14,736 nucleotides of DNA. Origin: JAIRQK01 sp047974135 (GTDB taxonomy: Bacteria > Campylobacterota > Campylobacteria > Campylobacterales > Campylobacteraceae). The notes beneath the pieces are model-generated. The model was given only the letters and a program-made list of their open reading frames with translations. It made no database searches and was not told the origin of the DNA. The stretch covers positions 1 to 14,736 of the forward strand of contig JBKECC010000027.1 in the NCBI GenBank assembly GCA_047974135.1, read 5' to 3'. Made by a program: the position numbers and the translations under genes. This document shows, one piece after another, positions 1 to 6,133 of the stretch (positions are counted from its first letter, which is position 1; each line of letters starts with the position of its first letter).

Positions 1-248
1 AAGAGTGTGAGATTTGCTGGTGCGAATCAAAATATGGAAAAACCTAGGCACCAGTACATGTATCAGAACTTATATATCCAGGTGTTGTTGGTTTTGCTGG
101 AGCAACTGGACGTATGGTAACAACTTTAGGGCAAAAAGCAGCTGATTATCCGATGTATAACAAACTAACAAGCGGATTGCCTAAAAATTCTTGTGCTATA
201 TCGCAAGGTATTGTAAATAGTACCGTTTGCAAAGTATATAAAGCGTAA
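1..248 (+). pseudogene. Molybdopterin oxidoreductase catalytic subunit, 3' end only, with apparent frameshift
   Basis: This is the tail of a DMSO-reductase-superfamily molybdenum enzyme, the catalytic subunit that would pair with the ferredoxin subunit starting 11 bp after its stop. The 5' part lies outside the window. Positions 1-45 read well in frame 1 (SVRFAGANQNMEKP). From position 48 the convincing protein is in frame 3 (APVHVSELIYPGVVGFAG and onward to KVYKA, stop TAA at 246-248), and it resembles the C-terminal molybdopterin-dinucleotide-binding domain, where a PGVV segment is common. Frame 3 has a TAG at 45-47 and frame 1 stops at 118-120, so neither frame is open through the whole stretch. 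A one-base deletion near 46-47 explains this, either as true decay or as a sequencing error. The substrate cannot be read from this fragment. Assignment to the family rests mainly on the neighbours. Confidence 0.6.
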
Positions 249-259
249 GGGGGAATAAA

Positions 260-889
260 ATGAAACTAGGATTAATTATTGATAAAAGAAGATGTTTTGG
301 TTGTCAAGCTTGTACCGTTGCTTGTAAAGCACAAAATGGAACTCCTCCTGGAGTTTTTTGGTGCAAGACATATCAAACAGAACATGGAAAATATCCAAAT
401 GCTTTTATAGAGTATACACCAAAGATTTGCAACCACTGTGATGATGCACCTTGCGTTAGAGTTTGTCCAACTGGTGCATCAATGAAAATGAAAGATGGAA
501 CAGTGCAGATTGATATGAATGTTTGCATCGGTTGTGAAGCTTGTATAGCAGCTTGTCCTTATGAGTCACGTTACTTAATTAAAGAAAAAGCTCCTACATA
601 TTGGGAAACTGGTAAGCAAACAGAGTGGGAAAAAACTATGCAACCTAAATTTAAAGCCGGAACGGTTTCAAAATGTACTTTTTGTGTAGATAGACGTTCA
701 CGCGGACTTCTTCCTGCTTGTGTTCAAACGTGTGCTGGCGGAGCTCGTATCTTTGGAGATTTGGATGACCCAAATAGTGAAATTTCAATCTTGATGAGAA
801 AAGAGAAACCGCTTCCGCAGCCTTCAAAATTTGCGGCGAAACCAAATGTTTTTTACATTGAAGATGAGAAAATTAAACCACGCGCATAG
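260..889 (+). CDS. Four-cluster [4Fe-4S] ferredoxin subunit of a molybdoenzyme (DmsB/PhsB/TtrB type)
   Basis: The 209-residue protein carries electrons from a membrane quinol dehydrogenase to the molybdenum catalytic subunit. It has sixteen cysteines in four groups: C12/C15/C18/C22, C57/C60/C65/C69, C89/C92/C95/C99 and C139/C142/C154/C158. This is the standard arrangement for four [4Fe-4S] clusters in the DmsB family, and the length is normal. There is no signal peptide, as expected for a subunit exported by riding with a Tat-targeted catalytic partner. The ATG follows a strong purine-rich ribosome binding site (AAGGGGGA) and lies 11 bp after the end of the catalytic subunit, so the two are co-transcribed. 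A TorD chaperone and a NapC/NrfH-type cytochrome follow. The exact enzyme (tetrathionate, thiosulfate/polysulfide, arsenate, selenate or another oxyanion reductase) is not decidable from this subunit. Confidence 0.93.
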   Translation: MKLGLIIDKRRCFGCQACTVACKAQNGTPPGVFWCKTYQTEHGKYPNAFIEYTPKICNHCDDAPCVRVCPTGASMKMKDGTVQIDMNVCIGCEACIAACPYESRYLIKEKAPTYWETGKQTEWEKTMQPKFKAGTVSKCTFCVDRRSRGLLPACVQTCAGGARIFGDLDDPNSEISILMRKEKPLPQPSKFAAKPNVFYIEDEKIKPRA

Positions 890-899
890 TGGTTATAGT

Positions 900-923
900 T
901 CAAGGTGTTTGTAAACACCTTGA
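900..923 (+). terminator. Intra-operon hairpin (terminator or attenuator)
   Basis: An 11-bp perfect stem (900-910 with 913-923; CAAGGTGTTT pairs with AAACACCTTG) has a very short apex and is followed by ATTTTTAT. It lies just after the ferredoxin gene stop and before the chaperone start, so it may reduce downstream expression so that less chaperone and cytochrome is made than enzyme, or protect the upstream mRNA 3' end. Confidence 0.65.
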
Positions 924-944
924 TTTTTATACAGGATGGAAATT

Positions 945-1619
945 ATGATTTTTAAAAATAAGAATAAAATGGTTGAAGAGCTTCAAAGTGATGCGGAAAT
1001 TTTTGCACTTTTGGCTAGTTTTTATCTAACAAATCCAAATGGAACTTACGCAAGCGGTATGGCTGCTTTGGAGGTTGATATGATTGAAGACAAAACAATG
1101 AAAAAAGTAGTAAAAAAAATACGTGATTATGCGTCAAAATGTGGCATGGATGAGTCAGAGGTAAATCTTTTAGAGTTGAAACGTGACTGGACAAAACTGT
1201 TTCGTGGCATCTCTCCAACCTATGGACCAAAACCACCATACGCACAACTTTTTAGCAATGCGGTGGACGTAACTTTTTTATCTGCACTTGCTGAATTGTA
1301 TCTTGATGTGGGCTATGTGGGCTATAAAAAAATTGACGATAGACTCGATTATATAGGAATCGTTCTTGATGCTCTTGCTGTTATAAATATCTTAAGAAAA
1401 AAGAGTGTTGAAGACAACAATGAAGTAGAGTATAAACGTTTGACTTATATTTTTAATTGCATTGCACAACAATATTTTGCATCCTGGTTTAAAGATTTTC
1501 AAGAATTAGCTCAAACTCATGTGAAAACACCATTTTTTGAGGGTGCTATAGAATTAACGGCATTGGTAGCTGAAGATTTTTCAATAAAATCGCAAGCTAC
1601 TAATTATGAATTACCATAA
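945..1619 (+). CDS. TorD/DmsD-family molybdoenzyme maturation chaperone
   Basis: This cytoplasmic, all-helical chaperone of about 224 residues should bind the apo catalytic subunit and its Tat signal and hold it for cofactor insertion before export. The TorD-type signature is visible as DWTKLFRGISPTYGPKPPY (a D-x-x-x-L-F-x-G...PPY pattern), followed later by DRLDYIGIVLDAL, which matches the usual position of the second conserved helix. An in-frame ATG exists at 936, but AGGATGG (933-939) overlaps that codon and sits at good distance from the ATG at 945, so I prefer 945. The gene belongs to the same operon as the iron-sulfur subunit and the cytochrome, and is separated from the former by a hairpin. 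Its stop overlaps the ribosome binding site of the next gene, which suggests translational coupling. It is presumably dedicated to the upstream molybdoenzyme. Confidence 0.85.
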   Translation: MIFKNKNKMVEELQSDAEIFALLASFYLTNPNGTYASGMAALEVDMIEDKTMKKVVKKIRDYASKCGMDESEVNLLELKRDWTKLFRGISPTYGPKPPYAQLFSNAVDVTFLSALAELYLDVGYVGYKKIDDRLDYIGIVLDALAVINILRKKSVEDNNEVEYKRLTYIFNCIAQQYFASWFKDFQELAQTHVKTPFFEGAIELTALVAEDFSIKSQATNYELP

Positions 1620-1634
1620 AGGAGAATTAATATA

Positions 1635-2213
1635 ATGAAATCAAAAAAAATTATAATTGTATTATTAATATTAGTTGGATGCGTTTTAGGTGTAATGTTT
1701 TCAGGACTTGGCGTTGTTGTAGCACACAAAACAAGTAGTGATAGTTACTGTATTAGTTGTCATACAAAACACTCTTTGGTGCCTAATAATCCGAAATTTT
1801 CTCACTTCAGCAACCGTGTTGGAGTAACTGTAAAATGTGGAGATTGTCACATCGGTCAAGGTGTTGGAAATTATGTAAAAGCAAAGCTTGGTGGTATGAA
1901 AGATGCTATCACTTACATAACTACAAGAGATTTTGATACAAAAGAGTATATAGATGAGCACAGAGATGAGTTAGCAGAAAAAGCGTTACGCAATATAGCT
2001 AAACTTGATTCACAAACATGTACAACTTGCCATGCTAAGATAAAAAAAGATCTTCCAGCAAGTATGGATCCATTAGCTAAAGAGGTGCATGAGTACAACA
2101 ATGCAAAACCGCTAGCTGACCAAAAACAGTGCATCTTTTGCCATAGAGGCGTTGCTCATGAGTACAATAAAGAGTGGGCGGCAAGACACAGTTTAAGTTT
2201 AAACAGCAAATAA
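1635..2213 (+). CDS. Membrane-anchored tetraheme cytochrome c, NapC/NirT/NrfH family
   Basis: This is a quinol dehydrogenase that takes electrons from menaquinol and passes them to a periplasmic reductase. The 192-residue protein has one N-terminal membrane helix (about residues 5-30) serving as uncleaved anchor. It carries four CxxCH heme sites: C39-H43 (CISCH), C68-H72 (CGDCH), C129-H133 (CTTCH) and C166-H170 (CIFCH). Length, spacing and the G-rich turn after the second heme (CHIGQG) fit the NapC/NrfH family. AAAGGAG overlapping the preceding stop gives a clear ribosome binding site. Its place after the Fe-S subunit and chaperone suggests it replaces the NrfD-type membrane subunit common in similar enzymes, although the missing upstream region could still hold one. 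No NrfA or NapA gene is next to it, so partnership with the local molybdoenzyme is the simplest reading. Confidence 0.92.
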   Translation: MKSKKIIIVLLILVGCVLGVMFSGLGVVVAHKTSSDSYCISCHTKHSLVPNNPKFSHFSNRVGVTVKCGDCHIGQGVGNYVKAKLGGMKDAITYITTRDFDTKEYIDEHRDELAEKALRNIAKLDSQTCTTCHAKIKKDLPASMDPLAKEVHEYNNAKPLADQKQCIFCHRGVAHEYNKEWAARHSLSLNSK

Positions 2214-2217
2214 AATA

Positions 2218-2257
2218 AATTCTCTCTTTTGAAACGTTTTATCATAAAGAGAGAATT
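2218..2257 (+). terminator. Rho-independent terminator after the cytochrome gene
   Basis: A 12-bp perfect stem (AATTCTCTCTTT at 2218-2229 pairs with AAAGAGAGAATT at 2246-2257) has a 16-nt loop. The T-rich run CTTACCTTTTTGTTTTTTC follows. It begins 5 nt after the cytochrome stop and ends the respiratory operon or partly separates it from the rhodanese gene. Confidence 0.7.
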
Positions 2258-2290
2258 CTTACCTTTTTGTTTTTTCAAAGGAGTAGATTT

Positions 2291-3427
2291 ATGAGAGTTG
2301 TGTCATTTATATTTGGCTTGGTTTTTTTGGTTTCAAACTGTTTTGCAAATCAAGCAACTGATAAATTAGAGTCAAATTTGGTAAATTATGATTATGTTAA
2401 ATATGCAATTGGAATTGGTACAACAGAGAGCATAAAGGCAGTTTTGGTTGATTCGCGCTCACATGAAGATTTTCTTAAAGGCACTATTCCAACAAGCACA
2501 AATATACCTTATGATGATATGAAAACCTATATCCAAAAACTAAATAGTGTAAAAAAAGATAGAGAGATTATACTGTTTTCAGATGAAACAAGTTTGGATA
2601 AAAATAGCATAGTTATGATGTATTTAAAAGAAAAAGGGTTTAAAAATATCAAAGTTTATCAAAAAGGTATAGCAGAGTGGAATGGCAAAAATTACTTAGA
2701 GATAAGTTTGCCAGTTATGCAAGATATCGTAAACAACAATAAGGCTTTTTTGATTGACTCTAGACCTTATATGTTTTATATGCAAGGAACAATTCCAGGA
2801 GCTGTTTCAATTTCAGATACAGAATTTACAGAGTTAAAAGGTAGATTGCCACGTGACAAAAATACACCAATAGTAATTTTTTCTATGGATTCTTGTGTAA
2901 AAACACACAATGTTGCTAGTGAATTAATCGCTGATGGGTATAAAAATGTGAAAAAATATGCAGGTGGATATCCTGAATGGCAAGAGACACATGTAAAACC
3001 AAAAGATGAGGCAAAAGTAGAGGTAATTGCAAAAAATGAGCCTGTTTTTGTTGATGGTATTAAACTTGGAAGTGACACAGGAACGGTTGAGCCTGAATGG
3101 TTAAAAGAGCAAATACTAAAAAACAAAGTTCCAAAAAACGTGCTTTTGGTTGATGTAAGAGATTTTGAAGAGTATAAAGTAGGGCATTTAAAAGATGCTA
3201 TTAATCTAGACGCTGCAAAATTTACTCCTTTGGAAATCTTTGAAAAATTGCCAAAAGATAAAATTATTATCTTTACATGTAACTTAGGAAATAGGTCGGT
3301 TGAAACATTTTATAGACTTAAAAAAGCAAAAATAGACACTTCTAAAATTTTTTATTTTAACGCAAGTTATACATGTAATGAAAAAAGCGAGTGTGATATT
3401 AAAATCAATCAATTACTGGGATTATAA
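2291..3427 (+). CDS. Exported protein with three rhodanese domains
   Basis: The 378-residue periplasmic protein has a signal peptide (about residues 1-19, ending SNCFA). Three rhodanese-like domains follow: about 33-134 (VLVDSRSHEDF), 145-234 (FLIDSRPYMFY, with GGYPEW at its end) and 266-378 (VLLVDVRDFEEY). Rhodaneses move sulfane sulfur through a persulfide on a loop cysteine. Only the third domain has the canonical loop, C330-NLGNRS. At the matching place domain 1 has S97 and domain 2 has S198, with a cysteine four residues later (C202). Two more cysteines (C362, C368) lie near the end. I chose ATG 2291 because AAAGGAG lies 8 bp upstream and a signal peptide begins there; the open frame extends to a TTG at 2267, but that would overlap the terminator tail. 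Position next to the molybdoenzyme module suggests handling of sulfur or selenium during respiration. This role is inference. Confidence 0.88.
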   Translation: MRVVSFIFGLVFLVSNCFANQATDKLESNLVNYDYVKYAIGIGTTESIKAVLVDSRSHEDFLKGTIPTSTNIPYDDMKTYIQKLNSVKKDREIILFSDETSLDKNSIVMMYLKEKGFKNIKVYQKGIAEWNGKNYLEISLPVMQDIVNNNKAFLIDSRPYMFYMQGTIPGAVSISDTEFTELKGRLPRDKNTPIVIFSMDSCVKTHNVASELIADGYKNVKKYAGGYPEWQETHVKPKDEAKVEVIAKNEPVFVDGIKLGSDTGTVEPEWLKEQILKNKVPKNVLLVDVRDFEEYKVGHLKDAINLDAAKFTPLEIFEKLPKDKIIIFTCNLGNRSVETFYRLKKAKIDTSKIFYFNASYTCNEKSECDIKINQLLGL

Positions 3428-3470
3428 AAGTAAAATATCATCAATAAAAAGGATGTTAGAAAGGATATAA

Positions 3471-3812
3471 ATGAAAAAATTTACAAAATCACTTATTTTA
3501 ATATTCTTACTCTTAAACCTATCATACGCAGCAAGTTTTCCAGAACCAGGACTAGGGCAAAAGTACTATATGGTTTTCATGAAAAATGCTACTGGTATGA
3601 AGGGTTCAGATTTTACAAAACTACAAACTATGCTTGAATGGAAAGAGTTATTTGATAATGATGGAGAAAAATTTATCGAAGTATATAGCAACAAATTTCC
3701 AGCCCTTGAGCCATTTTTAAGAAGTGAGGATTTTCAAAAATTTAGAGTTGATCTTCGTCATTTTTTTATGTTTTTTGCCAAAGATGCCCTTGGTGTAGCG
3801 GCTGGTTGTTAA
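3471..3812 (+). CDS. Small exported protein of unknown function
   Basis: I do not recognise this 113-residue protein. It has a clear signal peptide (MKKFTKSLILIFLLLNLSYA, cleavage near residue 20), leaving a mature chain of about 93 residues that is rich in aromatic residues and lysine. The middle contains LQTMLEWKELFDNDGEKFIE, and the chain ends in GVAAGC with a terminal cysteine. There is no heme, Fe-S or metal motif, and no membrane helix besides the signal. GAAAGGAT sits just before the ATG, and the gap to the rhodanese gene is 43 bp with no terminator, so the two are probably co-transcribed. It may be a periplasmic partner of the rhodanese protein; that is inference from position alone. 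Confidence 0.75.
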   Translation: MKKFTKSLILIFLLLNLSYAASFPEPGLGQKYYMVFMKNATGMKGSDFTKLQTMLEWKELFDNDGEKFIEVYSNKFPALEPFLRSEDFQKFRVDLRHFFMFFAKDALGVAAGC

Positions 3813-3830
3813 AACTGTATATACAAAAAA

Positions 3831-3860
3831 GTTTACATGTAAAAGCTTTTACATGTAAAC
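3831..3860. terminator. Bidirectional terminator made of two TTTACATGTAAA palindromes
   Basis: This is a perfect 30-bp palindrome. Each 15-nt half contains its own 12-bp palindrome TTTACATGTAAA (3832-3843 and 3848-3859), joined by AGCT. It is flanked by AAAAAA on the left and TCTATTTT on the right, and lies between the convergent ends of the small exported protein gene and the TonB receptor gene. It can therefore stop transcription from both sides. Confidence 0.8.
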
Positions 3861-3873
3861 TCTATTTTAATGT

Positions 3874-5844
3874 TTAAAAAGTTGCCGAAAAGTTAAAATT
3901 GTATCTTCTTCTATCCCAAGTTGAACCATAAGTGTCTGATCTAACCTCTTTATCAAGAATATTATAAATTCCAAGTCCTACTTTAAAGTTTTTGTTAATA
4001 TCATAAGATATGCCCAAATCTACAAAGTTATACGAAGGAGTTCCTTTTGTCATCGATGTTCTGCTTAAATAGTCAGAGGTTTTGCTTCTAAAGTTTGTTT
4101 GAATCCAAGTGTTTATGTTGTGTCTTACTTGATAATCAAATCCAGCATTAAACATATGTCTTGGCATTTTGTTTAATGGTTGACCTTTAAAGGCACCAGT
4201 TTTTTGTTCACTTCTTGTGTATGTATAGCTTGCATACGTTTTTAAATTTGAAGATATGTCATAATCAAAAGTTGCTTCAATACCTTGCATTTCTGCCTTT
4301 GCTATATTTTCATAACTTCCAAGGTATGACCACATTTGTCCTGCATAAGAACAAGTTCTTGGACCACCAAAAACTCCAGAGCATCTCTCTTTTTCTGCGA
4401 TTTTATCTTTAAATGTTGTATGAAAAAGCATCAAACTTAAATCAAGATCTTTGTAATTTGAGTATGTAAATCCAAGCTCATAATTTATACTTTTTTCAGG
4501 CTCTAAGTCTGGATTTCCAAACAAAAGTCCAGCACCTCTCCATGTAATAGAACCAAAATCGGTTGAAGCTTGTTTGATATTTGGTTGCATATAACCAGTT
4601 GAAATTCCACCTTTTAGTGAAAATCCATCTGTTACATGGTAAACCGTATATACTCTTGGCGTAAAATGACTACCAAAATTTTCATCTTTGTTGTATCTAA
4701 GACCAACTGTAAATGCTAAATCATCAGTTGCTTGCCACTCATCTTCTAAAAAAAGTGCCATTTGCCATCTTGTAAATTTACCTTTTCCAGAATTCAAGCC
4801 GTTTGTTGCTGTATCTTTTAACTCTTCATCTTTGTATTGTCCACCAAAAGTAAGAGTATGTGAATTAAAAAAGTATGTTTCTTGAGTATTGAAAAGAAGA
4901 GTATTCATCCTAACATCGCTCATTCCAGAATTATATGGAAGTCTATTTTGGTTATATTGTAGATAAGTGTCAGTTACCAAGTCACCATATTTTCCTTCGT
5001 GTGCAAGTAGATAAGTATTTGTCTCAATCTCCAAAGATGAATCACTACCCAAGCCAGCATTTGTTTTGTTTGCTTTTGATTTTATTTCTTGCAGAGCGTA
5101 ACTGTAACCAAGCGATAAATCATTGTTTTCGTTTATAGCCCAAACCAATTTAGCATTTGCTTGTTTGTTTTCCTCATCTCTGTTCCCTTGAGCGATGTTG
5201 TCTTCATCTCTTTGCCCATAGATACCGTTTAATTGTAGAGCTAAAGTATCTTTTATAAGAGGACCCGCAACATAAGCAGATGATTGCCAATAATCGCCAG
5301 ATTTTGAATCACCTTGCAAGGTATACTCACCACCAACCGTTGCAGTCCACTCGTTAGGTACTTTTTTTGTGATTATATTTATAACACCACCCATTGCATC
5401 AGAACCATATAAAGATGACATTGGTCCACGAATCACTTCTATTCTATCAATAGCACTTAGTGGAGGAAGCATACCTTTTAATCTTCCCTCAGCCATGCCG
5501 TTTGGGTTGATTCCCTCTCTTCCTGTAACTTGTTTGCCATCTGTAAGATACATAGTGTATTTACTCTCCATTCCTCTTATAGATACATCCTTGGAATCTC
5601 CGCCACCTGTTACAAAAACACCCGGTATACTTTTAAGAGCATCTGTTACATCTTTGTAAGATTTTTTCTCTAGAATCTCACTAGTTATAACAGAGATACT
5701 AGCTGGCGCATCTGCAACGTTTTGTTCAAAACCAGAAGCAGTTACAACCTTTATCTCATTTAACCTTGAGGTTTCATTATTGTCAGCAAAAGCAACAGTG
5801 CACAAAGCACTAATTGCAACTAAACCCATTACATGTTTTATCAT
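3874..5844 (-). CDS. TonB-dependent outer-membrane receptor, catecholate siderophore (CirA/CfrA-like)
   Basis: This outer-membrane gated beta-barrel imports ferric siderophore using TonB energy. The 656-residue protein has a signal peptide (residues 1-20, ending AVAFA-like CTVAFA). A TonB-box-like segment (EIKVVTA, about 30-36) follows, then a plug domain (about 40-165) with VSIRGM, IDRIEVIRGPMSSLYG and GGVINIITK. The barrel ends in the usual C-terminal aromatic (NFNFSATF). Two cysteines (C488, C498) probably form a disulfide in an extracellular loop, as in CirA/FepA-type receptors. The open frame extends to 5898, but AAAGGAATTGAC directly precedes the ATG at 5844 and the signal peptide starts there, so I use 5844. 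A Fur-like box next to an extended -10 promoter shows likely iron repression. The ligand is not proven; vitamin B12 or colicin-type alternatives are less likely. Confidence 0.9.
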   Translation of the reverse strand: MIKHVMGLVAISALCTVAFADNNETSRLNEIKVVTASGFEQNVADAPASISVITSEILEKKSYKDVTDALKSIPGVFVTGGGDSKDVSIRGMESKYTMYLTDGKQVTGREGINPNGMAEGRLKGMLPPLSAIDRIEVIRGPMSSLYGSDAMGGVINIITKKVPNEWTATVGGEYTLQGDSKSGDYWQSSAYVAGPLIKDTLALQLNGIYGQRDEDNIAQGNRDEENKQANAKLVWAINENNDLSLGYSYALQEIKSKANKTNAGLGSDSSLEIETNTYLLAHEGKYGDLVTDTYLQYNQNRLPYNSGMSDVRMNTLLFNTQETYFFNSHTLTFGGQYKDEELKDTATNGLNSGKGKFTRWQMALFLEDEWQATDDLAFTVGLRYNKDENFGSHFTPRVYTVYHVTDGFSLKGGISTGYMQPNIKQASTDFGSITWRGAGLLFGNPDLEPEKSINYELGFTYSNYKDLDLSLMLFHTTFKDKIAEKERCSGVFGGPRTCSYAGQMWSYLGSYENIAKAEMQGIEATFDYDISSNLKTYASYTYTRSEQKTGAFKGQPLNKMPRHMFNAGFDYQVRHNINTWIQTNFRSKTSDYLSRTSMTKGTPSYNFVDLGISYDINKNFKVGLGIYNILDKEVRSDTYGSTWDRRRYNFNFSATF

Positions 5845-5961
5845 GTCAATTCCTTTATTAGATTTTGTTATAAAACACAAAAAGGTAATTACTGTCAATC
5901 TATATAAACAGGTTGTATTTAAATGATATGCACCTAATCAAAAATACAAATATATTTATAT

Positions 5962-5980
5962 AATACTGATAATAATTACC
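5962..5980 (-). promoter_or_regulatory. Fur-like box for the TonB receptor gene
   Basis: The sequence AATACTGATAATAATTACC matches 15 of the 19 positions of the classical Fur consensus GATAATGATAATCATTATC. It lies immediately downstream of the predicted transcription start of the receptor, where a bound repressor would block initiation. Confidence 0.7.
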
Positions 5981-5990
5981 AAGTGCAAAA

Positions 5991-5999
5991 ATTATAGCA
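5991..5999 (-). promoter_or_regulatory. Extended -10 promoter of the TonB receptor gene
   Basis: On the - strand TGCTATAAT is a perfect extended -10 element, with TATAAT at 5991-5996. Transcription would begin near 5984, giving a leader of about 140 nt before the ATG at 5844. The rest of 5845-6095 is very AT-rich with no further structure that I can support. Confidence 0.6.
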
Positions 6000-6095
6000 C
6001 AAATATAAATATAAACATATTTAAAAAAATAAATTTTTTAATTTTTTAAAGAAATATTTCAGAGAGCGATATTTTGCATAACTAAAAAGAGTAGA

Positions 6096-6130
6096 AAAGT
6101 TTACATGTAAAAGCTTTACATGTAAACTTT
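6096..6130 (-). terminator. Terminator of the efflux gene, paired TTTACATGTAAA palindromes
   Basis: A 16-bp perfect stem (6096-6111 with 6115-6130) has an AGC apex. Both arms contain TTTACATGTAAA (6100-6111 and 6115-6126). It begins 3 bp past the efflux gene stop and, on the - strand, is followed by TTTTCTAC. It is nearly the same as the element at 3831-3860, shorter by one base in the centre. Confidence 0.8.
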
Positions 6131-6133
6131 ATT

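Noticed and set aside
2267..2290. An upstream TTG start for the rhodanese protein.
   Set aside because: It would begin in the T-rich terminator tail and put eight residues before a clear signal peptide. ATG 2291 has AAAGGAG at proper distance.
5845..5898. A longer N-terminus for the TonB receptor.
   Set aside because: The signal peptide and ribosome binding site point to ATG 5844. The extra 18 residues are not signal-like.
3831..6130. A transposon bounded by the two compound palindromes around the TonB receptor gene.
   Set aside because: No transposase or target duplication is present, and each element is better explained as the terminator of the gene ending next to it.
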